Positions 45,676 to 54,446 of a stretch of 64,000 bases of DNA are shown here, in pieces. Position numbers and translations under genes: made by a program. Within the stretch, counting starts at the first letter, position 1. The number at the start of each line of letters is the position of its first letter. The notes beneath the pieces are model-generated. The model made no database searches. It saw only the letters and a list, made by a program, of their open reading frames with translations, and was not told the DNA's origin. This DNA comes from Gammaproteobacteria bacterium (lineage in GTDB: Bacteria > Pseudomonadota > Gammaproteobacteria > Steroidobacterales > Woeseiaceae): assembly GCA_024640305.1 (NCBI GenBank), contig JAHEFG010000008.1, forward strand, positions 46,268 through 110,267, in the 5' to 3' direction.

Positions 45676-46932
45676 CTAGGGATTATCGTGCTGCAGCCGA
45701 CTCAGGTCGGGACTAAACTGACGCTCGCGCTTGAGCTCCAGTTCGTATATTGCCAGGCCGAGGTCGCGTAAAAATGGCAGGGCGACCTCGTCGTACTCGT
45801 AATTATCGTCGTTAAAAGTCTCGTTGTCGTTCGTGTACAGAGTTGCCGCCAACAGAAATTCGACGCCATTTTCGTAATCGACGATATATGCACAGTCGGT
45901 CATAAACCCGTAGGCATCGCCAGGCTTGTTAAATATGCGGATGTTTGCCGGAATCGTTGGCGCCGATCCACCTGCCATCAGGAACTTGACGTAGCCTTGT
46001 GGATACCGCGCGGCATCGGAGTATGCGTCTATACCGCTATCTCCCGGATAGCCTGACATATTTCGATAGAGAAACTGGTAGTCGTCATCGCTCAGGTTGA
46101 AGCGACGTTGTCGCGCAACATCATCGGGAAAGATCAATGCCTGCACTACGTCATGAAGATCCTGTAGCGCAAATTCATTGTTGAAAGCAAAGTCCTTCGG
46201 CCGTTCCAGCAGTATTCCATCCACCATTTCCGCCCGACCCAGAAGTATTGGTGCATCGGCTTCATAGTTTGCGGTGCTGATTTGTGCGCCTTGCTCAAAG
46301 ACGACAGAGTCGCCATCAACGAAGACTACCGGGTTTGTCATTCGGTTCGACTCGAAATCGCGGCTAACCTCAAGGCGATGAAAAATTCGGCTGCGCTCAT
46401 AGCCCTTGTGTTGCAGTGATTCGTTGAGCTCTTTTTGTCCGACAAACTCGTAGAGTCGGTTAAAAGCGTCGTTGTCACTGACCAGCAACACCTTGCGTAT
46501 GTAGTTGGCGATGCTCGGCAGCCCGGTTGGCGAGGTGGGGTCCTCAGTAGCAGGAGTCTGCGTGTCGGTCGCGACCCCGGTCAGCATGGTCGTGTCGCGG
46601 GTAAGCCCTGCAATGTCGAGCCTGTTCAGTTTTTCAAGGGCAAGCACCGCTGTCGGTAACTTAACCGTGCTTGCCGGGTAGAAATACTGATCGGAGTCAA
46701 GCCGATACGAATACGATGTAAATGTCGGCTTGTTATTCTCGTCACGATCAATCTGCGTATAGATAATCTGCGGACGGTACTTCTCGACATCCTGCATTAC
46801 GGTCGAGAATCGATCGGGCTGCGACAGCAGCAGGTCCTCCAGAGAGCCGTCCCAGTCGCTATTCTGCTGGCATCCGGCGAGCGATATTAAAGAGGATAAC
46901 GACAATACCGATACTCGTAAGAAATGTTGCAC
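45676..46932 (-). CDS. Class A beta-lactamase-like serine hydrolase lipoprotein
   Basis: A 418-residue lipoprotein (lipobox SLAGC, Cys21; GTG start). It has the penicillin-recognising motifs S-T-V-K (Ser88, Lys91, in YPASTVKLP) and SDN (Ser152-Asn154, in VSDNDAFNRL). In place of the KTG box is N-K-P-G-D (about residue 345). The protein is over 100 residues longer than secreted class A beta-lactamases, with an insertion between SDN and the third motif. This suggests a cell-wall peptidase/esterase-type enzyme rather than a resistance determinant. The S66 carboxypeptidase gene is 29 bases upstream on the same strand. Confidence 0.8.
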   Translation of the reverse strand: MQHFLRVSVLSLSSLISLAGCQQNSDWDGSLEDLLLSQPDRFSTVMQDVEKYRPQIIYTQIDRDENNKPTFTSYSYRLDSDQYFYPASTVKLPTAVLALEKLNRLDIAGLTRDTTMLTGVATDTQTPATEDPTSPTGLPSIANYIRKVLLVSDNDAFNRLYEFVGQKELNESLQHKGYERSRIFHRLEVSRDFESNRMTNPVVFVDGDSVVFEQGAQISTANYEADAPILLGRAEMVDGILLERPKDFAFNNEFALQDLHDVVQALIFPDDVARQRRFNLSDDDYQFLYRNMSGYPGDSGIDAYSDAARYPQGYVKFLMAGGSAPTIPANIRIFNKPGDAYGFMTDCAYIVDYENGVEFLLAATLYTNDNETFNDDNYEYDEVALPFLRDLGLAIYELELKRERQFSPDLSRLQHDNP

Positions 46933-46961
46933 TGTTACTGCCTGACCAAAGCCACTCGGTA

Positions 46962-48011
46962 TTATACGACTGCTGTGTCCAATAATGTCAGCGTGGCGTC
47001 GTCGGCGTTGAGTTCGGCTTCAATACCGATGGGTACAACCGTCCGATCCGCGACATGACCAATCATAAAACCACGGACAACCGGTACACCCAGGTCCGAG
47101 CAGCGATCCCTAAGCACTTCTTCGATGCTGAACGAATTACCACTCGTTTCTGTCTTCGTAAACTTGCCAAACGCGATGCCGGCAACCTCGTTTAACCTGT
47201 TGGCGAGCAACAGTTGCGTCAGCAGGCGATCGATTCGATAGGGTGCTTCGTTTACGTCCTCTAGAAACAGGATCCGTCCTCGGAAGTCGGGTTCGAATTC
47301 CGTGCCCATCAGGCTGCAGATTAACGAGAGGTTCCCTCCGAGCAGCGGTCCGCGTGCCTTACCGCCGGTGATACGCGTCATTCGGTTAGCCGCATCGACA
47401 CGCCCTTCGCCGGACTCGAAGGGCGGTGCTGCGCCGATGCTGGTGCGTGGCGTCGGATGCATTACAACTTTCTTGAATTCGTTGAGCGTGTACTCCGAGA
47501 AACTGTGCTTCAGGATAGAGCCATGAAAACCAACCATGCCCGTCTTGCTGTGAACCGCTGTCAAGATGCCCGTAATGTCACTGAACCCCATTAGTATCTT
47601 CGGGTTGTCCGCGATCAGATCGTAGTCAAGGAGAGGAAGGATGCGCGGCGTACCATAACCACCGCGCAAACAGAAAATTGCGTCTACATCGTCCTGCGCA
47701 AACATTTTGTTCACATCGTCAGCACGTTGTTGATCGGTGCCAGCGAGATACAGGTTTCGTGTGAATACATGCTCGCCCAGACGAACCCTGAAACCTAGCG
47801 ATTCAATAATGTCGGCGGCAATACGAATGTCCTCGTCTTCAGTTTCGTTGCTTGCCGGAGCGATCAATCCGACCGTATCGCCCTGTGACAGCCTGCGAGG
47901 CTTGAGGATCGTTGCTGCAACCGTGCCGGGTGAAGGCTTTGCCCGCGCTGGGGAGATGCTGCCGGCAAGCGTTGCAGCGACCAAAGATTGTATGGCAAGT
48001 CTGCGATTCAT
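46962..48011 (-). CDS. S66 LD-carboxypeptidase with signal peptide
   Basis: A 349-residue protein. From the ATG at 48011 it begins MNRRLAIQSLVAATLAGSIS, a Sec- or Tat-like export signal with Arg-Arg, cut after about residue 24. The LdcA/MccF fold shows the Ser-Glu-His triad: Ser144 in MGFSDITG, Glu251 in FLEDVNEAPYRIDRLL and His319 in MIGHVADRT. LD-carboxypeptidases remove the terminal D-Ala from the tetrapeptide L-Ala-gamma-D-Glu-mDAP-D-Ala. This copy is predicted to act outside the cytoplasm, unlike the second S66 gene at 55622. It is divergent from the RpiR regulator. Confidence 0.9.
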   Translation of the reverse strand: MNRRLAIQSLVAATLAGSISPARAKPSPGTVAATILKPRRLSQGDTVGLIAPASNETEDEDIRIAADIIESLGFRVRLGEHVFTRNLYLAGTDQQRADDVNKMFAQDDVDAIFCLRGGYGTPRILPLLDYDLIADNPKILMGFSDITGILTAVHSKTGMVGFHGSILKHSFSEYTLNEFKKVVMHPTPRTSIGAAPPFESGEGRVDAANRMTRITGGKARGPLLGGNLSLICSLMGTEFEPDFRGRILFLEDVNEAPYRIDRLLTQLLLANRLNEVAGIAFGKFTKTETSGNSFSIEEVLRDRCSDLGVPVVRGFMIGHVADRTVVPIGIEAELNADDATLTLLDTAVV

Positions 48012-48128
48012 ATTTGCGCTCTTAACTCGAAAATAGCTGTGCGGCACAAGGTAACAGCTTGTTTTCAGCTTTTGTAGAGCCGGCAGAAGACACCCGCCTG
48101 CAGTACATCGCCGGCGATTTGGACTATT

Positions 48129-48974
48129 ATGGTGCGTATGTCTTGCCTCACCATCATCCGCTCGGCACGTGACTCTATGTCGGCGAACGAAAAGAAGCTT
48201 GCCGACTTCGTTCTCGAGAATGCGCCACTGATTCGCGATTATTCATCCCAACAGATTGCCGGGTCCGTCGGCGTGAGTCAGTCAAGCGTTGTCAAGTTTA
48301 GCCAGAAACTTGGCTACAAAGGGTTTACGGACCTTAAGCTGGCTGTGCATGAGTCGGTCGTAATGCAAGGCTCAAATGTGTCGGTATTGCACACTGACGA
48401 TGGCGACGCAGAAGAGCAACCCATCAAGGACTCGTTGCTTGCGCGAAAGAGCGAGGTTTTAAGTAGTTCGACAGTCATCAACGACAACGATGCCATCCTG
48501 GCTGCGGTGCTCGCCATTGAGTCGGCGGTGCAGGTGCAGGTGATAGGCGCCGATGGAGCAAGCCTGGTGGCTAAAGACCTGGCACATAAGCTCATAGAGC
48601 TCGGCAAGCCGGTGATAGCCGAGAGTGATTTGGACGTTCAACTATCGGGTGTCGCGAAGCTACGGCGAGGTGACTGCCTGGTTGTTATTTCCGCTTCGGG
48701 TCAGCCGGCGCATCTTATCGATATCGTAAAATCGGCAAAGAAAACGGCGGCGGTTGTCGTTTCGATCACCAACCAGTGGGCAAACCCGCTCGGCACAATT
48801 TCTGATATTCAGTTGTACTCAGTTTCGAGCGGTGACAGTGCCGACATGAAGAGGCTAATCGTGGCTACGTCGCAACAGCACCTGGTTGACTTGCTTTATT
48901 GTTCTTTGTCACAGCGATCCAATCGCAGTAGCAAAGCAACTGCCCTGAACAAACGCAAAGGTCTTCGCGGTTAA
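48129..48974 (+). CDS. RpiR/MurR-family transcriptional regulator
   Basis: A 281-residue regulator. Residues about 10-75 are the HTH_6 domain (LTIIRSARDSMSANEKKLAD, SQQIAGSVGVSQSSVVKFSQ, KLGYKGFTDLKLAVHE). Residues about 125-260 are a SIS sugar-phosphate-isomerase domain (VQVQVIGADGASLVAKDLAH, VVISASGQPAHLIDIVKSAK), the sensor part of the family. MurR, a relative, senses MurNAc-6-phosphate. Its central position in a peptidoglycan-peptide locus makes it the likely local regulator; the ligand is unknown. Start ATG 48129; ATG at 48138 is also possible. Confidence 0.92.
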   Translation: MVRMSCLTIIRSARDSMSANEKKLADFVLENAPLIRDYSSQQIAGSVGVSQSSVVKFSQKLGYKGFTDLKLAVHESVVMQGSNVSVLHTDDGDAEEQPIKDSLLARKSEVLSSSTVINDNDAILAAVLAIESAVQVQVIGADGASLVAKDLAHKLIELGKPVIAESDLDVQLSGVAKLRRGDCLVVISASGQPAHLIDIVKSAKKTAAVVVSITNQWANPLGTISDIQLYSVSSGDSADMKRLIVATSQQHLVDLLYCSLSQRSNRSSKATALNKRKGLRG

Positions 48975-48994
48975 AATCGTTGCGATATTGCCAG

Positions 48995-49009
48995 CCGCGA
49001 TAATCGCGG
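48995..49009. terminator. Hairpin between convergent regulator and lysA genes
   Basis: CCGCGAT-A-ATCGCGG (stem of 6 with a 3-base loop) fills the space between the stop of the RpiR-type gene and the stop of lysA. It is GC-rich and symmetrical but has no T-run, so a bidirectional terminator is likely rather than certain. Confidence 0.45.
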
Positions 49010-50269
49010 TCACGGTATGTCCATGCCGATAATGCTGTCGTAGTCCGGCCGCTTGCGAATAATGCGAAATGTATTATCTTCGACCAGCACTTCAGGAATG
49101 AGCGGTCGCGTGTTGTATCCGGATGCCATGACGCTGCCATAGGCGCCGGCCCCTTCGATGATTATCAGGTCGCCGGCCTGCTGAGCGGCGAGCTGCCAAT
49201 TGCGTACAAACGTATCGGCGGTTTCGCAAACCGGGCCGACAATGTCGTAATGCACCTGTTCACTGCCGCTGTTTCTCTCGGCAACGATGTTGTGATGTGC
49301 GTTGTACATGCTGGGACGCAGAAAATCGTTCATCGCAGCATCAATAATCAGGAATGTCGAGTTACCACCTTGCTTGACGTAAATGACGCTGCTTACGAGT
49401 ATTCCGGCGTCGCCAACAATCGATCGGCCCGGTTCAAGAATCAGTCTACAGTTGATATCGCCAAACGTTTTCAGTGCAAGCGCGGCGTATTCGGTTGCCG
49501 CGGGAGCTACATCGTTGTGTGCGTCGTAGTTAATCCCGAGCCCGCCGCCCAGATCGATTGTTGTAATTGGGTGGCCATCATCGCGTAGTTGCTGTGCGAG
49601 TTCCGCGATGCGCTCGAATGCCCGCGAGTAGGGGGCAAGGCTCATTATCTGTGAGCCTATATGCATGTCGATACCGCAGACTTTTATGCCGGGGAGCTTA
49701 GCTGCCTCGGCGTACGCCTGTCGCGCAGATTGCCAGGGAATGCCAAATTTGTTTTCCAGCTTTCCTGTGGAGATCTTCTCGTGTGTGCCTGCGTCGATGT
49801 CCGGGTTGATTCTGAAGGCGATGCGCGCGGTCTTGCCGAGCTGCGTTGCGATGGCACTTATCTGATGCAACTCCGGCTCCGACTCTACATTGAACTGCAG
49901 GATGTCCTTGCTCAGTGCGAATTTGATTTCGCCCGCCGTCTTGGCGACGCCCGAAAAAACAATTTTTGATGCGGGCATGCCCGCCAACAGCGCACGCCGT
50001 AGCTCGCCCTCCGAAACAACATCCGCGCCGGCGCCACGCGCCGCGAGAATTCGCAAAACTGCCTGGCTCGAGTTGGCCTTAACTGCATAGCAAATAAGCG
50101 TGTCATGCTGAGCGAAGGCACTCGCGTACGCATCGTATGCGGACTCGATTCCAAGTTGCGAGTAGCAGTAAAAGGGTGTGTCGCAAGACTCAGCAATGCG
50201 ACGAACCGGTACGTTGTCGGCGTAGTAGAGCTCACCCTTGTGTCCAAAATTCTGCAACGTAATCTCCAT
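49010..50269 (-). CDS. lysA: Diaminopimelate decarboxylase
   Basis: A 419-residue fold-type III PLP enzyme. The Schiff-base Lys64 is in CYAVKANSS; His is in DMHIGSQI; the phosphate loop is TIDLGGGLGINYD; EPGRSIVGDAG precedes the active-site Cys in GPVCETAD; EGAGAYG is near the end. It converts meso-diaminopimelate to L-lysine and CO2, using the D-centre. Its length and motifs are those of canonical LysA. Here it is not beside dapF or other lysine-synthesis genes but among muropeptide genes, so it may serve catabolism of mDAP from peptidoglycan. The NhaC-type transporter gene is divergent, 90 bases away. Confidence 0.92.
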   Translation of the reverse strand: MEITLQNFGHKGELYYADNVPVRRIAESCDTPFYCYSQLGIESAYDAYASAFAQHDTLICYAVKANSSQAVLRILAARGAGADVVSEGELRRALLAGMPASKIVFSGVAKTAGEIKFALSKDILQFNVESEPELHQISAIATQLGKTARIAFRINPDIDAGTHEKISTGKLENKFGIPWQSARQAYAEAAKLPGIKVCGIDMHIGSQIMSLAPYSRAFERIAELAQQLRDDGHPITTIDLGGGLGINYDAHNDVAPAATEYAALALKTFGDINCRLILEPGRSIVGDAGILVSSVIYVKQGGNSTFLIIDAAMNDFLRPSMYNAHHNIVAERNSGSEQVHYDIVGPVCETADTFVRNWQLAAQQAGDLIIIEGAGAYGSVMASGYNTRPLIPEVLVEDNTFRIIRKRPDYDSIIGMDIP

Positions 50270-50359
50270 GGCAAAAACCGCTCACGAATATTACATCAGT
50301 TGACTGGCGTGAAATGAAAGATTAGTTTGCGTCATCACAGCGACAGGAGTTCGCGAGCC

Positions 50360-51736
50360 ATGAGCGTGGATTGGACATCCGTTATCCCACCGATTGTTGC
50401 TATCGTCGTTGTGCTGTGGCGCAAGGAGGTTATTGTTTCCCTGTTGCTGGCAATTTTCGCCGCAGAGCTCCTGCAATTGTCGATGAGCTGGCAAACTCCG
50501 CTCCCGGCGCTGCTTAACACCATTGAACGAACCGTCGGCGTGTTTGCTGATGCCGGTAATGCCCGCCTGTTGATATTTAGCCTGCTGATCGGTGCGTTGC
50601 TGGCATTCGTGCGTGAGTCCGGTGGCGTTTCTGCAATGGTTGCCAAGCTCGTAAACAAAGGCATCGCCAGTAATGGCAGGCGGGCGACGCTACTGACGAG
50701 CGCTGTCGGTACCGTAATATTTGTGGAATCCAACCTCAGCGTCCTGACGGCCGGAATTCTGTCTCGCGGTCTGTTCGACAAGTTTGGTTTAAGCCGGGCA
50801 AAGCTCGCCTACATCATCGACAGCACGTCCGCGCCGATCTGCATTCTCATCTTGCTGAATGGATGGGGTGCTTTCGTTCTCGCACTGCTTGGTAACTACG
50901 AATTCAAGGCTTCCGCGGCGACGATTCTCTGGGGCACAATTCACCTCAATTTCTATGCGCTCGTTACGCTGCTGATCGTTTTTTATAGCGCCTGGAGCGG
51001 CCGCTACTTTGGGCCGCTTGCTCGCAGTTTGCCCGAATCGCCTGACGCCTCAGCAACACACCAGAATATTGTCGCGTCGAAAGCTCGATATATGGTGGTG
51101 CCGCTGGCCGTCATGATTTTCGGCATGCTCGGCTTCATGTACTGGACCGGCAATGGTGACCTTGCCGCCGGCAGCGGCTCCAAATCGGTTCTGTATGCGA
51201 CAGTGCTCGCAATTCTCGTGGCCTATTTGCAACTGCTGTTCAGCGGTCTGTTTGACCATTTGAAGCTGATCCGAATAGCATTCGACGGCATGGGCGAGTT
51301 GTTGCCGCTGGTAGCAATCGTTTTGCTGGCGCTGGCACTGGGTGCGAGTCTTCGCGATCTCGGAACCGGCACTTACATCGCTGGTCTGGTTGGAGAGAAC
51401 CTTCCTCATTTCCTGATCCCGGCGATGCTGTTTCTGGCTGGCGGACTGATTTCGTTTTCGACCGGCACATCGTGGGGGACTTTCGCCATATTGATTCCGC
51501 TGGGCATGCCGCTGGCAATATCACTGGACTTGCCGCCGTCGTTGTTGCTCAGTGCGATACTCGGTGGTGGCGTGTTCGGTGACCATTGTTCGCCGATATC
51601 CGATACAACCGCCGTATCTGCGATTGCCTCCGGGTGTGATTTGCTCGAGCACGTCAAAACTCAGTTGCCTTACGCACTCTTCGCGGGTGCGATCGCGCTT
51701 GGCATATATGTCGTCGCCGGCCTCGCGTTGCTGTAG
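50360..51736 (+). CDS. NhaC-family Na+/H+ antiporter-type transporter
   Basis: A 458-residue protein with about 11-12 spans. Family features include VESNLSVLTAGILSR, FSTGTSWGTFAILIPLGMPL and GGGVFGDHCSPISDTTAVSA, the last being a conserved ion-site signature of the NhaC superfamily. The ATG at 50360 has ACAGGAG upstream; a TTG at 50327 would add 11 unlikely residues. NhaC-family members are Na+/H+ antiporters, but others move amino or organic acids. In this operon (nhaC-like, serine hydrolase, alr; gaps of 22 and 3 bases) an amino acid exchange role, for example lysine or alanine, is a reasonable guess. Confidence 0.88.
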   Translation: MSVDWTSVIPPIVAIVVVLWRKEVIVSLLLAIFAAELLQLSMSWQTPLPALLNTIERTVGVFADAGNARLLIFSLLIGALLAFVRESGGVSAMVAKLVNKGIASNGRRATLLTSAVGTVIFVESNLSVLTAGILSRGLFDKFGLSRAKLAYIIDSTSAPICILILLNGWGAFVLALLGNYEFKASAATILWGTIHLNFYALVTLLIVFYSAWSGRYFGPLARSLPESPDASATHQNIVASKARYMVVPLAVMIFGMLGFMYWTGNGDLAAGSGSKSVLYATVLAILVAYLQLLFSGLFDHLKLIRIAFDGMGELLPLVAIVLLALALGASLRDLGTGTYIAGLVGENLPHFLIPAMLFLAGGLISFSTGTSWGTFAILIPLGMPLAISLDLPPSLLLSAILGGGVFGDHCSPISDTTAVSAIASGCDLLEHVKTQLPYALFAGAIALGIYVVAGLALL

Positions 51737-51758
51737 AGCCGCGGCAGAGAGTGAGAAT

Positions 51759-53342
51759 ATGAATAGCAACCGCAAAGCACGTTTGATGTTGGTATTGGTC
51801 CTGGGAATCGTAGCATTGCCAAATGCATTGCGAGCAGAGGCTGACAGGCAAGCAATCGATGATATTGCCGCAAGAGCGATGGCCTTGTATTCGGTTCCTG
51901 GTATGGCCGTCGGTGTCATAAAGGACAATCATGTTGTTCTTGAACGCGGATACGGCATACGGGAGCTTGGTAACAAAAAGAAGATTGACAGCGAAACCCT
52001 GTTCAAACTCGGTTCGACCTCCAAAGCATTCACGACAGCCGCTCTCGCGATTCTTGTTGACGAAGGCAAGCTCAACTGGGATGACAAGGTTATTGACCAT
52101 ATCCCGGGTTTTCGTTTGTACGATCCATGGGTCACACGGGAATTCACGGTTGCCGACTTGCTGACACACCGCAGCGGCCTGGCACCTCATGCCGGTGACA
52201 TGATGCTCTGGCCGGAGCCAAACGCATTTACGCGAGCTGACATACTGCACAATCTGCGCTACTTCGAGCCTGCCAGCAGTTTCCGCAGTAAATACGCGTA
52301 CGACAACCTCTTCTATATTATCGCGGGCGAACTGGTTGCCGCGATTAGCGGGCAGTCCTGGGGGGAGTTCGTCGACGAACAGATATTTGGCAAGCTGGGT
52401 GCGGATCGATGTATTGCAGGCCGGATGTCGAAACGTGATATGAAAAACGTCGCCGCACCGCATGGTGTGATTGAAGGCAAGCTGCAGGTTATCGAGCGCA
52501 GCCGAATCGTTTCGGAGCCGAACACATCGGCGGCAGCGGGGGGCATACGTTGCAGCTTGCAGGACATGTTGACCTGGGTGCAGGTGCAGTTGAATCGTGG
52601 CACCACAAAATCCGGTGAGGATCTCTTCAGCGCGGAGCAAAGCGACGCAATGTGGAGACCAGTAACAATCCTTGGGGTTAGTGACGAGTCAGCTGAGCGA
52701 GATAGAACCCACTTCAGGGCGTACGGTCTTGGTTGGCGCCTCGCGGACGTGCATGGCTACAGGGAGGTCTCCCACACCGGCACGCTCTCTGGCTGGAACT
52801 CGTATGTTGTCTTGATTCCGGAACTGCAACTCGGCGCTGTGGTTCTTAGCAACGGTTCATCGGGCAAGGCAAGACGCGCGATGATGTACAGCATCATACG
52901 GCCGTACCTTGGTATCGATGACGTCGACTGGATTGAGTACATCGAAAACGAAGATAAAGAAGATGATAAACCAGAGTCGACGGCGGCAATGGAAGAACCA
53001 AGGCTTTGTGATACCTGTGAGACAGGGCGTGTACTGGCGACGCTTGACACATACGTGGGCGTTTACCGCGATCGCTGGTTCGGAGATATCCGGGTCACGC
53101 TCGACGGCGATGGGCTTTCGGTCGCCGCGGATAAATCACCGCGACTGACCGGCAGGCTCGAGCCGTATCTTGGCAATACATTCATTGCTCGCTGGACGGA
53201 CAGGTCAATCGAAGGAGATGCGTACGTCACATTTTCCGGCGATACGCCCGATACGATTGACCGGATTCTTATGCGCTCCGTTTCGAGTGATAGTGATTTT
53301 GAGTTCCATGACATGGAACTCATGCGAGTCATGGAGGACTGA
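51759..53342 (+). CDS. Class C beta-lactamase-like serine hydrolase with DUF3471 tail
   Basis: A 527-residue exported protein (signal LMLVLVLGIVALPNALRAEA, which sets the ATG at 51759). The class C/AmpC-type fold shows S-T-S-K (Ser86, Lys89, in LGSTSKAF), a Tyr motif near YAYDNLFY (about 178-182) and HTGTLSGWNSY (the HTG box replacing KTG). An acidic linker of about 35 residues containing CDTC is followed by a DUF3471-like beta domain (YVGVYRDRWFGDIRVTL). Such enzymes include DD-peptidases, D-aminopeptidases and esterases. Its neighbours point to a D-amino acid-containing peptide substrate. Confidence 0.9.
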   Translation: MNSNRKARLMLVLVLGIVALPNALRAEADRQAIDDIAARAMALYSVPGMAVGVIKDNHVVLERGYGIRELGNKKKIDSETLFKLGSTSKAFTTAALAILVDEGKLNWDDKVIDHIPGFRLYDPWVTREFTVADLLTHRSGLAPHAGDMMLWPEPNAFTRADILHNLRYFEPASSFRSKYAYDNLFYIIAGELVAAISGQSWGEFVDEQIFGKLGADRCIAGRMSKRDMKNVAAPHGVIEGKLQVIERSRIVSEPNTSAAAGGIRCSLQDMLTWVQVQLNRGTTKSGEDLFSAEQSDAMWRPVTILGVSDESAERDRTHFRAYGLGWRLADVHGYREVSHTGTLSGWNSYVVLIPELQLGAVVLSNGSSGKARRAMMYSIIRPYLGIDDVDWIEYIENEDKEDDKPESTAAMEEPRLCDTCETGRVLATLDTYVGVYRDRWFGDIRVTLDGDGLSVAADKSPRLTGRLEPYLGNTFIARWTDRSIEGDAYVTFSGDTPDTIDRILMRSVSSDSDFEFHDMELMRVMED

Positions 53343-53345
53343 TAC

Positions 53346-54446
53346 TTGCACCGCAAATGCGCAGCGCTGGTTGACCTTGACGCCATCCGGGCGAACTATG
53401 CGCTGGCATGTCGCCTGGCACCAGAATCCAGAACCATTGCCGTTATCAAGGCAGACGCGTATGGCCACGGTGCGGTAGATGTTGCACACGCATTGCGCGG
53501 TACTGCGCCGGCATTCGCTGTAGCGATCATCGACGAAGCGCTGGAACTCCGTAAGGCCGGAATAAACAAACCTCTATTGGTGATGGAGGGCGTTAATAGC
53601 ATCAGTGCACTCGAATGTGCCGCCGAACAAAAACTCGCGGTTGTCGTGCACAATGACAAGCAACTCGATGACCTGCAGCGAGCGCGATTACCTGCGCCGG
53701 TTTCGGTTTGGCTAAAAGTCGACACGGGCATGCATCGACTGGGACTCGCACCAGACGATGTTGCAGGTGCTGTTTCCCAATTACGAGCGAGCGAAAACTG
53801 CAAGGATTCCATTGTTGTGTGTACGCACCTCGCATCTGCCGATGTGCCCGGGAGTGCATTCACGCGACAGCAGTTGGATGTCTTCGACTCCTGTGTCGCG
53901 GGCATGGATGTGCAGCAGAGCATCAGTAATTCAGGGGGGATACTGGCTTGCCCCGCAAGCCATAGAGACTGGAACAGACCAGGCTATATGCTGTACGGCA
54001 TCACACCGTTTTCGGATGAAGTCGCGAGTGCCAGTGAGTTGCGGCCTGCGATGACGCTGCAATCAGAAGTCATCGCTATTCGTGAGGTAGCCGCGTCGGA
54101 GTCGGTAGGCTATGGCGGCCGGTGGACGGCGAGTAGCGCAGCCACTATTGCTACGGTCGCGATCGGCTATGCAGACGGCTATCCTCGGCACGCGCCAAAC
54201 GGCACGCCGACAATGGTAAATGGCTGCGTTGCACCGCTGGCCGGAGTAGTTTCGATGGACCTGATCACTATCGATGTGACCGGTATCGAAGGGGTTCGTA
54301 TCGGCGACATCGTGACTCTCTGGGGTGAGGGGTTGTCTGTCAATACGATCGCGAATGCCGCCGACACTATCGGTTACGAATTGCTGACGGGTGTCACCTC
54401 ACGGGTACCGAGGATCAGTCGCGATTCGAGCTCAAATCAGCAGTAG
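53346..54446 (+). CDS. alr: Alanine racemase
   Basis: A 366-residue fold-type III PLP enzyme. Lys35 in AVIKADAYGHG binds PLP. The second catalytic residue, Tyr, is in AIGYADGYPR. Supporting motifs are WLKVDTGMHRLG, HLASAD, GIMLYG-like PGYMLYGITPF and SMDLITIDVTG. It interconverts D- and L-alanine. The start is TTG, 3 bases after the stop of the serine-hydrolase gene, so the three plus-strand genes 50360-54446 form an operon. It runs 15 bases into the converging spmB. In this setting it probably recovers D-Ala released by the carboxypeptidases, although a biosynthetic role cannot be excluded. Confidence 0.92.
   Translation: MHRKCAALVDLDAIRANYALACRLAPESRTIAVIKADAYGHGAVDVAHALRGTAPAFAVAIIDEALELRKAGINKPLLVMEGVNSISALECAAEQKLAVVVHNDKQLDDLQRARLPAPVSVWLKVDTGMHRLGLAPDDVAGAVSQLRASENCKDSIVVCTHLASADVPGSAFTRQQLDVFDSCVAGMDVQQSISNSGGILACPASHRDWNRPGYMLYGITPFSDEVASASELRPAMTLQSEVIAIREVAASESVGYGGRWTASSAATIATVAIGYADGYPRHAPNGTPTMVNGCVAPLAGVVSMDLITIDVTGIEGVRIGDIVTLWGEGLSVNTIANAADTIGYELLTGVTSRVPRISRDSSSNQQ

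Noticed and set aside
51654..52640. A 328-codon open frame on the minus strand inside the class C-type hydrolase gene
   Set aside because: It lies antisense to a protein with intact catalytic motifs and a signal peptide, and its translation shows no recognisable domain.
45676..53342. Antibiotic-resistance interpretation of the two beta-lactamase-like genes
   Set aside because: Motif differences (KPG, HTG), sizes and neighbours fit wall-peptide hydrolases better; resistance cannot be inferred from the sequence.
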